Assembly: GCF_902502825.2 (NCBI RefSeq)
Contig: NZ_LR723670.1
Location: 2,108,001 to 2,172,000 of the forward strand
Reading direction: 5' to 3'
Length of the DNA stretch: 64,000 nucleotides
From: Pseudorhizobium flavum
Lineage (GTDB): Bacteria > Pseudomonadota > Alphaproteobacteria > Rhizobiales > Rhizobiaceae
The number at the start of each line of letters is the position of its first letter. Positions within the stretch are counted from its first letter, which is position 1. Under the pieces are notes generated by a model. That model saw only the letters and a program-made list of their open reading frames with translations. It was not told the origin of the DNA and did not search any database. Of this stretch, positions 17,180 to 26,241 are shown in pieces. Position numbers and translations under genes: made by a program.

Positions 17180-17974
17180 ATGACCGGTTCGGAAACGGTT
17201 CTGTCGACTCTTGTCGATGGCGTATTGAAGCTCACCCTCAACCGACCAGACAAGCTGAATTCCTTCAATGAGGAAATGCACCTCGCCTTCCGCGCCGGGC
17301 TCGAGCAGGCCCGCGACGACTCGGAGGTGCGTGCCGTTCTGATCACCGGGTCGGGACGCGGCTTCTGCGCGGGGCAGGATCTTGGAGATCGGGATCCGCG
17401 CAAGGGCGGCCCTGCCCCCGATCTCGGCCACACACTTGAAACCTTCTACAATCCGAACCTGCGGCTCATCCGTGCGCTGGAAAAGCCGGTCGTCTGTGCG
17501 GTGAACGGCGTGGCTGCAGGCGCCGGCGCCAACATCGCTCTCGCCTGCGACATTGTACTGGCGGCCCGCTCGGCGAAATTCATCCAGGCGTTCTCCAAGA
17601 TCGGTCTGATTCCAGACGCAGGCGGCAGCTGGAGCCTTGCCCGTATATTGGGCGAACCGCGCGCCAAGGCGCTGGCGCTCACTGCCGAACCGCTGACGGC
17701 GGAGAAGGCCGCCGAGTGGGGCATGATCTGGAAGGCCGTGGATGATGACCAATTGATCAACGAAGCCACGGCGCTCGCGGGCAGCCTTGCCGGCGGTCCG
17801 ACCGTCGGCCTGGGCCTCACGAAGCGACTAATCCAGGCGGCAGCGACCAATAGCCTCGACATGCACCTAGATATGGAGCGTGACTGCCAGCGGACAGCCG
17901 GTCGTACTGCAGACTATGCCGAAGGTGTCACCGCCTTCCTCGAGAAACGCAAGCCGGAGTTCAAGGGCCGATGA
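17180..17974 (+). CDS. paaG: 1,2-epoxyphenylacetyl-CoA isomerase PaaG
   Basis: A crotonase-fold enzyme of 264 residues that converts the ring epoxide of phenylacetyl-CoA to oxepin-CoA and can also shift double bonds later in the pathway. The CoA/oxyanion segments are GRGFCAGQDL near residue 60 and GVAAGAGANIALACD near 111. The catalytic Asp146 is in IGLIPDAGGSW, as in E. coli PaaG. Start ATG 17180 has an AGGGAG site; an upstream in-frame ATG at 17129 overlaps the operator and was rejected. It heads paaG-paaI-paaK-tetR and overlaps paaI by 4 nt. Confidence 0.93.
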   Translation: MTGSETVLSTLVDGVLKLTLNRPDKLNSFNEEMHLAFRAGLEQARDDSEVRAVLITGSGRGFCAGQDLGDRDPRKGGPAPDLGHTLETFYNPNLRLIRALEKPVVCAVNGVAAGAGANIALACDIVLAARSAKFIQAFSKIGLIPDAGGSWSLARILGEPRAKALALTAEPLTAEKAAEWGMIWKAVDDDQLINEATALAGSLAGGPTVGLGLTKRLIQAAATNSLDMHLDMERDCQRTAGRTADYAEGVTAFLEKRKPEFKGR

Positions 17975-18420
17975 AAGCCGTTCCCGAAATGAGCCCACAG
18001 GAACTCGCCGAAGCCTCCGCACGGGCGATGTGGAACGATGATGCGGCCAGCCAACGGCTCGGCATGAGCCTGGACCATATTGCGCCCGGACACGCGACGC
18101 TCTCCGTCACTGTCACGGAGGCGATGTCGAACGGCCACGGCAACTGCCATGGAGGCTACATATTCACCCTCGCCGACAGCGCCTTCGCCTTCGCCTGCAA
18201 CAGCTATAATGAGATGGTCGTCGCGCAGCACTGCTCGATCACCTACATCAACCCGGTCCGCATCGGCGACCGGTTGATTGCCACGGCCGCCGAGGTCTCG
18301 CGTCGCGGCCGCTCCGGCATCTACGACATCCGCATCACCAACCAGGACAGCGTCCACGTTGCCGAATTCCGCGGCCATTCGCGCACCGTCAAGGGCACCC
18401 ACATTCCGGTCGAAGCCTGA
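17971..18420 (+). CDS. paaI: Hydroxyphenylacetyl-CoA thioesterase PaaI
   Basis: A 149-residue hotdog-fold thioesterase thought to rescue CoA trapped in dead-end phenylacetyl-CoA derivatives. The conserved core is NGHGNCHGGYIFTLADSAF at residues 54-72, with Asp69 on the central helix. The 4-nt ATGA overlap with paaG indicates coupled translation, and paaK follows after 25 nt. Confidence 0.92.
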   Translation: MKAVPEMSPQELAEASARAMWNDDAASQRLGMSLDHIAPGHATLSVTVTEAMSNGHGNCHGGYIFTLADSAFAFACNSYNEMVVAQHCSITYINPVRIGDRLIATAAEVSRRGRSGIYDIRITNQDSVHVAEFRGHSRTVKGTHIPVEA

Positions 18421-18445
18421 CCGCGCCATTCCGAGGGAGGAAGCC

Positions 18446-19756
18446 ATGGAAGATCTGACCCCGAACCCGAAAGACCTGGATCCGATCGAGACAGCATCGC
18501 GCGATGAGATCGAAGCCCTGCAGTTCCATCGGATGAAACGGTCGCTGAAGCATGCCTACGAGAATTCGCCCTTCTATCGGAAGCGCTTCATCGAACAGGA
18601 TGTACATCCCGAGGAACTGAAGTCGCTGAAGGACATCGCCAGGTTCCCCTTCACCACCAAGCAGGATCTGCGCGACACCTACCCCTTTGGCATGTTCGCC
18701 GTGCCGCAGTCCAAGCTGGTCCGCATCCACGGCTCCTCCGGCACCACCGGCAAGCCCACCGTGGTCGGCTACACGGCAGCCGACATCGATCATTGGGCGA
18801 ACCTCATTGCCCGTTCGATTCGCGCGGCAGGCGGCCGCCCCGGTGACATGCTCCACAATGCCTATGGCTATGGCCTGTTCACCGGCGGCCTTGGCGCACA
18901 TTACGGCGCCGAGCGACTTGGCTGCACCGTCATTCCGATCTCCGGTGGAATGACCGAGCGGCAGGTTACCCTGATGCATGACTTCAAGCCGCAGATCATC
19001 ATGGTGACGCCAAGCTACATGCTGTCGATCCTCGACGAATTCAGGCGCCAGGGACTGGACCCGCGGGCGTCCTCCCTGAAGGTCGGCATCTTCGGTGCCG
19101 AGCCTTGGACGAATGCGATGCGACAGGAGATCGAGGAAGCCTTCGACATGCATGCCGTCGACATCTACGGGCTTTCCGAAGTGATGGGCCCGGGCGTTGC
19201 CCAGGAATGCGTGGAGACGAAGGACGGCCTGCATATCTGGGAGGATCACTTCTATCCCGAGATCATCGATCCGGTGACGGGTGAAGTGCTGCCGGATGGC
19301 GAGCTCGGCGAACTGGTGTTCACGACGCTGACCAAGGAAGGTCTGCCGATGGTGCGCTATCGCACCCGCGACCTTACCCGCCTCCTGCCCGGTACCGCTC
19401 GCTCGATGCGGCGGATGGAGAAGATCACCGGTCGCAGCGACGACATGATCATCCTTCGCGGCGTCAATGTCTTCCCGACCCAGATCGAGGAGCAGATTCT
19501 GAAGTGCAAGGGACTGGCGCCGCATTTCCAGATCGAACTGACACGCAGCGGCCGGATGGACAACATGACCGTCCATGTCGAATGCACGGCCGACCGGTCC
19601 GCCGAGGACGCACGCGCCTTCTCGGCCAAGGAACTTGCACATCACATCAAGTCGGTGGTGGGCGTCACCACGCGTGTTCTCGTCTGTGATCCGAACGGCG
19701 TTCCCCGGTCGGAAGGGAAGGCGAAGCGGGTCGTCGACAACCGGCCGAAGGAGTGA
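18446..19756 (+). CDS. paaK: Phenylacetate-CoA ligase PaaK
   Basis: An adenylate-forming enzyme, 436 residues, that activates phenylacetate with ATP and CoA in the first catabolic step. The nucleotide-binding motif SSGTTGKP is at residues 97-104. YGLSEVMGPG is the adenylate-fold segment near the middle, and the C-terminal AMP-binding lid contains GRSDDMIILRGVNVFP. The ATG at 18446 sits behind GGGAGGAAG. The frame extends upstream into paaI, but that part is shadow. The tetR gene follows 107 nt later. Confidence 0.95.
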   Translation: MEDLTPNPKDLDPIETASRDEIEALQFHRMKRSLKHAYENSPFYRKRFIEQDVHPEELKSLKDIARFPFTTKQDLRDTYPFGMFAVPQSKLVRIHGSSGTTGKPTVVGYTAADIDHWANLIARSIRAAGGRPGDMLHNAYGYGLFTGGLGAHYGAERLGCTVIPISGGMTERQVTLMHDFKPQIIMVTPSYMLSILDEFRRQGLDPRASSLKVGIFGAEPWTNAMRQEIEEAFDMHAVDIYGLSEVMGPGVAQECVETKDGLHIWEDHFYPEIIDPVTGEVLPDGELGELVFTTLTKEGLPMVRYRTRDLTRLLPGTARSMRRMEKITGRSDDMIILRGVNVFPTQIEEQILKCKGLAPHFQIELTRSGRMDNMTVHVECTADRSAEDARAFSAKELAHHIKSVVGVTTRVLVCDPNGVPRSEGKAKRVVDNRPKE

Positions 19757-19863
19757 TCCGCGCGGGGTGACATTCACAGCCGGAGTCATTAGACGAAACA
19801 AGTCTCGCGGCGCCTCGTTCGAGCAACGACCGCGAGGCCCGAGATATTTTGGAAAGAATTGCC

Positions 19864-20463
19864 ATGGCTCGGACACGAGCTCAGGATTTTGAAGAGAAGC
19901 AGCGCAGTATTCTGGACAAGGCCGCGGAAGTCTTCGCGACGCAAGGCATGGAGAAAGCTTCCATGTCCCAGGTCGCAAGTCATGCTCAGGTGTCCAAGGC
20001 CCTGCTCTACCACTATTATCCCAGCAAGGACGCGCTGATCTTCGCAATCATCATCACGCATCTTGAAACGCTGGACGCCGCCGTCGCTGATGCCGACGAT
20101 CCTTCTCTCCCACCAGGCGAGCGGCTTCGCAAGCTCGTCGGCGCGGTGCTGGAGAACTATCGCGGAGCAGACAACCAGCACAAGGTGCAGTTGAACGCAA
20201 CCAACACGCTGAGCGATGAGCAGAAGGCCGAGATCCTTGGCCTCGAACGTCATATCGTCCGCCGCTTCTCGGTTGTCATCGACCTCCTCAACCCGGCGCT
20301 GAACAATCGCGAGCGTCCCCTGCTCACACCCGTCACCATGTCTCTGTTCGGCATGATGAACTGGATGTACATGTGGTTCCGGGATGGCGGTCGCATCAGC
20401 CGCGAAGACTATGCGGATGTCGCGACAACGCTGATCCTCGAGGGGATCAAGGCCGTCCGCTGA
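19864..20463 (+). CDS. paaR: TetR-family regulator of the paa cluster (PaaR-like)
   Basis: A 199-residue one-domain repressor. The helix-turn-helix near residues 28-60 reads SMSQVASHAQVSKALLYHYYPSKDAL, typical of TetR. The C-terminal half should bind an effector, for PaaR proteins phenylacetyl-CoA. It closes the paaG-paaI-paaK unit and is the best candidate to bind the TTGACCGAYCGGTCGG sites at the paaN/paaG and pcaF promoters. The frame can begin at TTG 19849, but ATG 19864 (MARTRAQ) is preferred. The gene symbol rests on context and family. Confidence 0.75.
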   Translation: MARTRAQDFEEKQRSILDKAAEVFATQGMEKASMSQVASHAQVSKALLYHYYPSKDALIFAIIITHLETLDAAVADADDPSLPPGERLRKLVGAVLENYRGADNQHKVQLNATNTLSDEQKAEILGLERHIVRRFSVVIDLLNPALNNRERPLLTPVTMSLFGMMNWMYMWFRDGGRISREDYADVATTLILEGIKAVR

Positions 20464-20599
20464 ACCCTGCTGCTATCGCGAGCAGCGCATCACACACCAC
20501 GGCCACGGGATACCCGTCGATGGGCACCGCCTCCCCATAGGGGAATCCGGCGGGGTCGATGATTGCATCAATGGCCCGCCGTAGCTACAGACGGAACGG

Positions 20600-22669
20600 T
20601 TACTCCGCGGCCTGGGCGGCAACGGCTGGCCAGGTCTTGGCCACCATCGTCAGCACGTCGTACTGCGCCACCACTGCGCCGTTCTGGTTGGTCACTTGGC
20701 AGTCCCAGCGCACTTCCCCATGCTCCGCACTGGCGCGCGGATTGATCTCCTTGCAGGTCAGGCGCACCTGAAGCGTGTCGCCGAAGTAGACCGGGGTCAG
20801 GAAGCGCAGGTTGTCGACGCCATAATTCGCGAGGACCGGACCAGGATTGGGCTCGACAAACAGCCCTGCAGCAAAGCTCGCAATCAGGTAGCCATGCGCC
20901 ACGCGGTCATCGAAGAAGGGATTGGCCCGCGCGGCCTCCGTGTCCATGTGAGCGTAGAAGGTATCGCCGGTGAAGTGCGCGAAGTGTTCCACGTCCTCCT
21001 GAGTGACCTGACGGGCCGCCGTGATTAGCTGGTCGCCAATCCTCAGCTCTGCGAGCGACTTGCGGAAAGGATGGACGTCGTGCTGCACCGGCGCACCATC
21101 CACCCAGCGGCCTGTCACCGCCGAGAGGAGCCGCGGGCTGCCCTGCACCGCGGTGCGCTGCATGTAGTGCTTGACGCCGCGCATGCCCCCCATCTCCTCG
21201 CCGCCACCGGCGCGGCCGGGGCCACCGTGAACGAGCGGCGCGAGTGGCGATCCGTGTCCAGTCGAGGACTTTGCGGAAGCGCGGTTGCCGATCAGCACAC
21301 GCCCATGGAAAGGTGCTGCGCCCAGCACGACGTCGGCTGCAACGGCCGGATCGTCGGTGAAGATCGACGAGACCAGTGACCCCTTGCCCAGGTGCGACAG
21401 CGCGACGGCCTCTTCGAGGTCGTCGTAAGGCATGACCGTCGAGACCGGTCCGAACGCCTCCACCTCATGCACCGCGCTAGCACCGAATGGTTTCTCGCAA
21501 TACATCAGCACCGGGTTGAGGAAGGCGCCCTGTGTCGCATCTCCCGAACCAGTCTTCACCTCGTCCGGATTGCCGGCAACGATCTCGGCATCGGCCTGCA
21601 GGTCGCGGATGCGGGCCCGGACCTCCTCCCGCTGATCGAGGCTGGCGAGTGGTCCCATGCGGGTCGCCTCTTCGTACGGGAGACCGAGTGTCGTCTTGCC
21701 CAGTCGATCGCCGAGTGCAGCGACGAGCGCCTGAACATGAGCGCGCGGAGCAATGACGCGGCGGATAGCCGTGCACTTCTGTCCCGCCTTCGCGGTCATC
21801 TCGCGGGCGACTTCCTTGACGAAGAGGTCGAATTCGGGGGTGCCGGGACCGGCATCGGGCCCAAGGATGGACGCATTCAGGCTGTCGGCTTCCATGGTGA
21901 AACGGACCGAGTTGGCGACCACCGGGGCATACGACTTGAGCTTGCGTCCGGTCCAGGCGGAGCCGGTGAAGGTCACAGCATCCTGTCCCGTCACATGGTC
22001 GAGCATATCGCCGACGGAGCCGCAGACCAGCTGCAACGCGCCTTCAGGCAGTATCCCGGTCTCGATGATCCGGCGGACGCACAATTCGGTGAGGTAGGCC
22101 GTCTGCGACGCAGGTTTAACGACGCAAGGGACACCGGCCAGCAGTGTCGGCGCGATCTTCTCCAGCATTCCCCAGATCGGGAAGTTGAAGGCGTTGATGT
22201 GGATCGCGACACCGCGCATCGGTGTCAGGATGTGCTGGGCAACGAAGCTGTTGTCCTTCGACAGCGGCTCCACCTCGCCATCGGTCAGGACACGGGTATT
22301 GGGCAGCTCGCGGCGCGCCTTCGAGGCAAAGGTCAGCATCGTGCCGATGCCGCCCTCGATGTCGATCCAGCCATCACTGCGCGTGGCCCCGGTGTGGAGG
22401 CTTTCCGTGTAGAACTCCTCCTTCCGCTCCATGAGCGCCAGGCCGAGTGCCTTCAACATCGCCGCCCGGTCATGGAAGGACATTTCCCGCAGCTTTGGGC
22501 CAGCCACCCGCCGTCCGTGGTCGAGAACGGCGGCGAAGTCTATGCCGGAGGAATCGATGCGCGCCACCGGCGCACCGGTCGCAGCGTCGGACAGAAGCTG
22601 CCCCTCGCTCCGGCCGGGGTTCCAGCTTCCGCAGACATAGCTCTCGAGACGACGTGGGGCAGCAGTCAT
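20600..22669 (-). CDS. paaZ: Bifunctional oxepin-CoA hydrolase / 3-oxo-5,6-dehydrosuberyl-CoA semialdehyde dehydrogenase PaaZ
   Basis: A 689-residue fusion that opens the oxepin ring and oxidises the resulting aldehyde. Residues 1-510 are an aldehyde dehydrogenase with Glu260 in FTMEADSLN and catalytic Cys299 in AGQKCTAIRR. Residues 535-680 are a MaoC-type hydratase with Asp569 and His574 in GDTFYAHMD, then DDRVAHGYL. These correspond to Glu256, Cys295, Asp561 and His566 of the E. coli enzyme. It is last in the pcaF-led operon, 53 nt after the PF05138 protein, and convergent with tetR. Confidence 0.95.
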   Translation of the reverse strand: MTAAPRRLESYVCGSWNPGRSEGQLLSDAATGAPVARIDSSGIDFAAVLDHGRRVAGPKLREMSFHDRAAMLKALGLALMERKEEFYTESLHTGATRSDGWIDIEGGIGTMLTFASKARRELPNTRVLTDGEVEPLSKDNSFVAQHILTPMRGVAIHINAFNFPIWGMLEKIAPTLLAGVPCVVKPASQTAYLTELCVRRIIETGILPEGALQLVCGSVGDMLDHVTGQDAVTFTGSAWTGRKLKSYAPVVANSVRFTMEADSLNASILGPDAGPGTPEFDLFVKEVAREMTAKAGQKCTAIRRVIAPRAHVQALVAALGDRLGKTTLGLPYEEATRMGPLASLDQREEVRARIRDLQADAEIVAGNPDEVKTGSGDATQGAFLNPVLMYCEKPFGASAVHEVEAFGPVSTVMPYDDLEEAVALSHLGKGSLVSSIFTDDPAVAADVVLGAAPFHGRVLIGNRASAKSSTGHGSPLAPLVHGGPGRAGGGEEMGGMRGVKHYMQRTAVQGSPRLLSAVTGRWVDGAPVQHDVHPFRKSLAELRIGDQLITAARQVTQEDVEHFAHFTGDTFYAHMDTEAARANPFFDDRVAHGYLIASFAAGLFVEPNPGPVLANYGVDNLRFLTPVYFGDTLQVRLTCKEINPRASAEHGEVRWDCQVTNQNGAVVAQYDVLTMVAKTWPAVAAQAAE

Positions 22670-22722
22670 TGCATTTCCTTTAGTTCAGGATGGAGCGCGG
22701 GCAATTGGGCCGCGTCATTGTG

Positions 22723-23493
22723 TCAGAGACCGATCGTGTTCAATCGGTCGGCAAGCTGAGCCTCCCAGCGGCCCAGCAGTTCTTCATTGGGGCTGTGGCG
22801 CAGCCCGAATTTCTTCAGGGTCGCGAACCGGGAGGAATTGGCGGTGCCGAAGCCAGCGGCCACGCGGGGACGCCAGTAGGAGAGTGCGACTTCCGCCTCG
22901 GCTTTTCCTTCCGGCGTCACGACAATGCGCTCCAGCCCCTCAAACCCGAGTTCGGCATGATGACCCTCGCGCGGCGCGATTTCGCGGAACACATCGGCGA
23001 GCGGTCCGTAAGAGACCGCCGTGAGTTCCATCATCTGCACGCCGGTTGCCAGGCCCTGCAAGACGTTCATCACGACCGCATCGGTCCAGCCCGTGATCGG
23101 ATAGTGGAAGACCGACAGGCGCATGTCGCCCGCCTGACGCCCCGCGCCGACCTCGGCGTCGCGTGCGACGCGAGCGGCCCAGTCATGCTGGCGCTGGTAG
23201 CGCTGGATATCCGTTCCGAAGGTTTCCATCACCTTCAACACCCGCTCGGCATGATCGGCCTTCTCCAGGGTGATCCGGCTCGCAGCAATTCGTTCCTTGA
23301 TGCCCGGCGCATGGTTGATCGCGTTGGCGAACCCGGCCGAGGCCGCCAGCTCGCTGTCGACAAAGGACGACATCAGCCGCATCAGCTCGCCGCGATAGCG
23401 GGCCGGGGCATTGTCCGGAGCGGACAGAACCCCGCCCTGCGCCAGGTATTCCTCGATCTGGATCATGTCCGCCACGGCACCCTCACTCGTCAT
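22723..23493 (-). CDS. Additional phenylacetate catabolic PaaA/PaaC-like protein (PF05138-type)
   Basis: A 256-residue ferritin-like helical protein resembling the PaaA/PaaC family, but a gene separate from both, which are also present. The second half has an intact iron-ligand type motif, Glu176 and His179 in REGHHAEL. The matching site in the first half reads LEKADHAER (residues 76-84), where Lys78 appears to sit at the ligand Glu position of PaaA DEAGH. This may be a non-catalytic scaffold like PaaC or a second oxygenase. Its start overlaps the paaE stop by 11 nt (ATGACGAGTGA), so it is translated with the oxygenase subunits. Exact role unknown. Confidence 0.75.
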   Translation of the reverse strand: MTSEGAVADMIQIEEYLAQGGVLSAPDNAPARYRGELMRLMSSFVDSELAASAGFANAINHAPGIKERIAASRITLEKADHAERVLKVMETFGTDIQRYQRQHDWAARVARDAEVGAGRQAGDMRLSVFHYPITGWTDAVVMNVLQGLATGVQMMELTAVSYGPLADVFREIAPREGHHAELGFEGLERIVVTPEGKAEAEVALSYWRPRVAAGFGTANSSRFATLKKFGLRHSPNEELLGRWEAQLADRLNTIGL

Positions 23494-24559
23494 AGGTCAC
23501 GACCACGCGGTCGGACAGCGGCGTCGACTGGCAGGACAGGGCGTAGCCTGCACGCACCTCGTAATCTTCGAGCGCATGGTTGACCGCCATTTCCACCTCG
23601 CCTTCCAGCACCTTGCAGCGGCAGGTGGAACAGACGCCGGCCTTGCAGGAATACGGAGCGTCCATGTTCGCCTCGATGGCCGCCTCGAGGATGGTCTGGC
23701 CCTGGCGCGGCATGATGAAGGTGCGGGTTGCACCGTCCAGGGTGACCGTGGCCTCGACCCCGGTTCCGGGTGTGACCGCAACCTTCGACACCGCCTTCTG
23801 CTTTGCACGGCCCGGCTGGCCGCTGGCGAACAACTCGAACTTGATCTGGGCATCCGTCAGCCCGTGTTCGCGAAGCGACGCCGCAATTGCGAGCATCATC
23901 GGCTCGGGTCCGCAGATGAAGGCCGTATCGACCGCCTTGGGATCGATCCAGTGAGTAAACAGCCCCTTCATCTTCTCCGCGTCAACCCGACCGGTGAAGA
24001 GATCGATCTCCTGGCCTTCCTGCTCCAGGACGTGAATGACCGAGAACCGTCCCAGATAGAGGTTCTTCAGGTCCTCCAGTTCCTCGCGGAACATGATCGA
24101 GTTGATCTGCCGGTTGGCGTAGACCAGCGTGAACTTCGACTGCGGCTCGCTAGCGAGCACCGTCTTGATGATCGAGAGGAGCGGCGTGATGCCGGAGCCG
24201 CCGGCAAAGCCGAGGTATTGCTTGGCCGCTTCTGGTTCGATGGCAGTGAAGAAACGGCCCATCGGCGGCATGGCCTCGATAACGTCGTCGGGCAAGAGGT
24301 TCTCATTTGCCCAGGTCGAGAAGGCGCCACCATCCACGCGTTTGATACCCACCCGCAGGACCCCCTCGCCCTTGCCGGCGCAGATGGAATAGGAGCGGCG
24401 CAGTTCCTCGCCGTCGAATTCCCGGCGGAAGGTGAGATACTGGCCCTGGGTAAAGTCGAAGAGCGCCCGGTCTTCATCCCGGGGCGCAAGCGTTACGACC
24501 ACGGCGTCGCGGGTTTCGCGGCGGACATCTGTCACTTTCAGCGGATGGAAGCGTGCCAT
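23483..24559 (-). CDS. paaE: Phenylacetyl-CoA epoxidase reductase subunit PaaE
   Basis: The electron-transfer subunit of 358 residues passing NADPH electrons to the diiron oxygenase PaaA. The FAD motif RRSYSIC is at residues 54-60, the nucleotide-binding GGSGITP at 120-126, and the plant-type 2Fe-2S cluster uses Cys305, Cys310, Cys313 and Cys343 in CKAGVCSTC and ALSCQS. It begins 27 nt after paaD and overlaps the extra PF05138 gene. Confidence 0.95.
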   Translation of the reverse strand: MARFHPLKVTDVRRETRDAVVVTLAPRDEDRALFDFTQGQYLTFRREFDGEELRRSYSICAGKGEGVLRVGIKRVDGGAFSTWANENLLPDDVIEAMPPMGRFFTAIEPEAAKQYLGFAGGSGITPLLSIIKTVLASEPQSKFTLVYANRQINSIMFREELEDLKNLYLGRFSVIHVLEQEGQEIDLFTGRVDAEKMKGLFTHWIDPKAVDTAFICGPEPMMLAIAASLREHGLTDAQIKFELFASGQPGRAKQKAVSKVAVTPGTGVEATVTLDGATRTFIMPRQGQTILEAAIEANMDAPYSCKAGVCSTCRCKVLEGEVEMAVNHALEDYEVRAGYALSCQSTPLSDRVVVTYDE

Positions 24560-24586
24560 TGGGTTGTTCCTAAAGAGCGGGCATCG

Positions 24587-25111
24587 TCAGATGCACTTGA
24601 AGTAGTCAAAGGGTTCCAGGCAGTCCTTGCAGCGATAGCTTGCCTTGCAGGGTGTCGAGCCGAACTGGCTGATCTTCTCGGTGTTCGTTGATCCGCACCG
24701 CGGACAGGCAACGGTCATGTTGGAACGACCCGAAAGCCGCGCGACCCGTCCCAGCAGGCGCCCGTCGGCGGCAGTACCGTCGATGGGCGGTGCGATGCCG
24801 TAGGCGCGCAGCTTTTCGCGCGCGTCGGCGTTGATCCAGTCGGACGTCCAGGCTGGCGACAGCTGACGCTCGATGCGGATCCTGTCGATGCCGTGGCTGC
24901 GCAGCGCGTTCTCGATGTCGAGGTTGATGACGCCCGTCGCCGGACAGCCCGAATAGGTGGGCGTGACCGTGACGACCAGGGTGTCATCTTCCCACGTCAC
25001 CTGCCGGACGATCCCCAGATCCGTAACGCTGATCACGGGGATTTCCGGGTCGGGCACTTCGGACAGCCAGCGCCAAACCTCCACGGTATCGGGCTTGCTC
25101 GTCTGTTCCAT
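24587..25111 (-). CDS. paaD: Phenylacetyl-CoA epoxidase maturation subunit PaaD
   Basis: A 174-residue protein with an N-terminal DUF59/MIP18-like domain (SEVPDPEIPVISVTDLGIV near residues 13-31 and TPTYSGCPATGVI) and a C-terminal zinc ribbon with paired cysteines in CPRCGS and RCKDCLEPFDYFKC. PaaD is needed for an active epoxidase, probably in cofactor maturation. ATG 25111 was chosen over a frame reaching 25297 because it matches the family start and lies 5 nt after paaC. Confidence 0.93.
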   Translation of the reverse strand: MEQTSKPDTVEVWRWLSEVPDPEIPVISVTDLGIVRQVTWEDDTLVVTVTPTYSGCPATGVINLDIENALRSHGIDRIRIERQLSPAWTSDWINADAREKLRAYGIAPPIDGTAADGRLLGRVARLSGRSNMTVACPRCGSTNTEKISQFGSTPCKASYRCKDCLEPFDYFKCI

Positions 25112-25116
25112 GACGG

Positions 25117-25899
25117 CTACCAGACAGCGCCGGGATAGGCGCGCTGCAGGAACTGCATCTCGGCCAGGATGAAGCCCAGATGTTCCGAGTGAACGCCCTT
25201 CTTGCCGCCACCCGCGCCGGTGATTCCGTGCTGCCAGACCGTTTCCGGACAGGGAAGCGTGGCTTCGGAGAGCACGGCCTTGACGGTAGCCTCCCAAGCG
25301 GTCCGTAGCGATGACGGCAACGGTGCGATCCCCGCTTCGGCCATTGCGACGTCGACGGCATCATCATGGAACATCTCGCCCGTATAGGCCCAGAGTGCCT
25401 TCAGCGCCTTCTCCATGCGTCGATGGCTTTCCGCCGTTCCGTCGCCCAGCCGGATGACCAGGTCAGCCGACCGTTCCAGATGGTAGGCAACTTCCTTCTC
25501 CGCCTTGGCCGCGATATCGACGACGCGCTTGTCGGTCGAGGTCTTCAGCGCTCGCAGGAGGTTGATGTGAAAGGCGTCGAACAGGAACTGGCGCATCAGC
25601 GTTTGACCGAAATCGCCGTTCGGGCGCTCGACCAGCAGCACGTTGCGGAAATCCGCCGCATCGCGCAGATAGGCGAGATCGTCGGCGCTACGCCCCTTGC
25701 CTTCGACTTCACCGGCCAAGCCGAGCCACAGCTGACACTGGCCGATCAGGTCGAGGGCCTGGTTGGCCAGCGCGATATCCTCTTCGAGGACGGGAGAATG
25801 GCCGCACCATTCGGACACGCGATGCCCAAGCACCAGTGCATTGTCGCCGATGCGCTGCAGCCAGTCGAAAAATGCGGACTGATCAACGGCGGTCGCCAT
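25117..25899 (-). CDS. paaC: Phenylacetyl-CoA epoxidase structural subunit PaaC
   Basis: A 260-residue ferritin-like subunit that forms the scaffold of the PaaAC core. It lacks a complete set of diiron ligands, as is known for PaaC. The conserved start region is LQRIGDNALVLGHRVSEWCG, and the end contains GVHSEHLGFILAEMQ. The ATG at 25899 overlaps the paaB stop by one base (TGATG). A GTG one codon earlier is less likely. Confidence 0.93.
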   Translation of the reverse strand: MATAVDQSAFFDWLQRIGDNALVLGHRVSEWCGHSPVLEEDIALANQALDLIGQCQLWLGLAGEVEGKGRSADDLAYLRDAADFRNVLLVERPNGDFGQTLMRQFLFDAFHINLLRALKTSTDKRVVDIAAKAEKEVAYHLERSADLVIRLGDGTAESHRRMEKALKALWAYTGEMFHDDAVDVAMAEAGIAPLPSSLRTAWEATVKAVLSEATLPCPETVWQHGITGAGGGKKGVHSEHLGFILAEMQFLQRAYPGAVW

Positions 25900-26183
25900 C
25901 ACATGTGCCCCACTTCGCTCGGGATGTCGAAGAAGGTCGGGTGACGGTAGACCTTAGCGTTCGACGGCTCGAACAGCGGTCCCTTGTCGGAGGGGCTCGA
26001 CGCGGTGATGTCGTTCGAGCGCACGACCCAGATCGAGACGCCTTCGTTGCGGCGCGTATAAACGTCGCGGGCGTTGCGGATGGCCATTTCCGCGTCGGGC
26101 GCGTGCAGGCTGCCGACATGGCGATGGTTCAGGCCATGCTGGCCGCGGATGAAGACTTCCCAAAGGGGCCATTCGTTGGACAT
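25899..26183 (-). CDS. paaB: Phenylacetyl-CoA epoxidase subunit PaaB
   Basis: A small 94-residue subunit that bridges PaaAC heterodimers. The family core is WEVFIRGQHGLNHRHVGSLHA near residues 8-28, followed by RNARDVYTRRNEGVSIWVV. The chosen ATG 26183 has a perfect GGGAGGAA ribosome site 6 nt away, while the frame extends to 26240 without homology. It lies 58 nt after paaA. Confidence 0.95.
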   Translation of the reverse strand: MSNEWPLWEVFIRGQHGLNHRHVGSLHAPDAEMAIRNARDVYTRRNEGVSIWVVRSNDITASSPSDKGPLFEPSNAKVYRHPTFFDIPSEVGHM

Positions 26184-26241
26184 GACTTTTTCCTCCCGGA
26201 AAAACTTGATGTTGGATTGCGAGCTGACGGCCCGCGGCAAT

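Noticed and set aside
18389..20047. Long open frame antisense to paaK and the start of tetR
   Set aside because: Shadow frame over well-identified genes, with no family resemblance.
20464..20599. Open leftward stretch of about 45 codons between tetR and paaZ, possible gene remnant
   Set aside because: Too short, no start codon or ribosome site, and no recognisable family; probably non-coding.
22728..22749. Inverted repeat GACCGAT-N8-ATCGGTC near the end of the PF05138 gene, resembling the paa operator
   Set aside because: The arms are separated by 8 nt instead of being contiguous, and it lies in coding sequence at a 3' end, so it is more likely chance or a weak hairpin.
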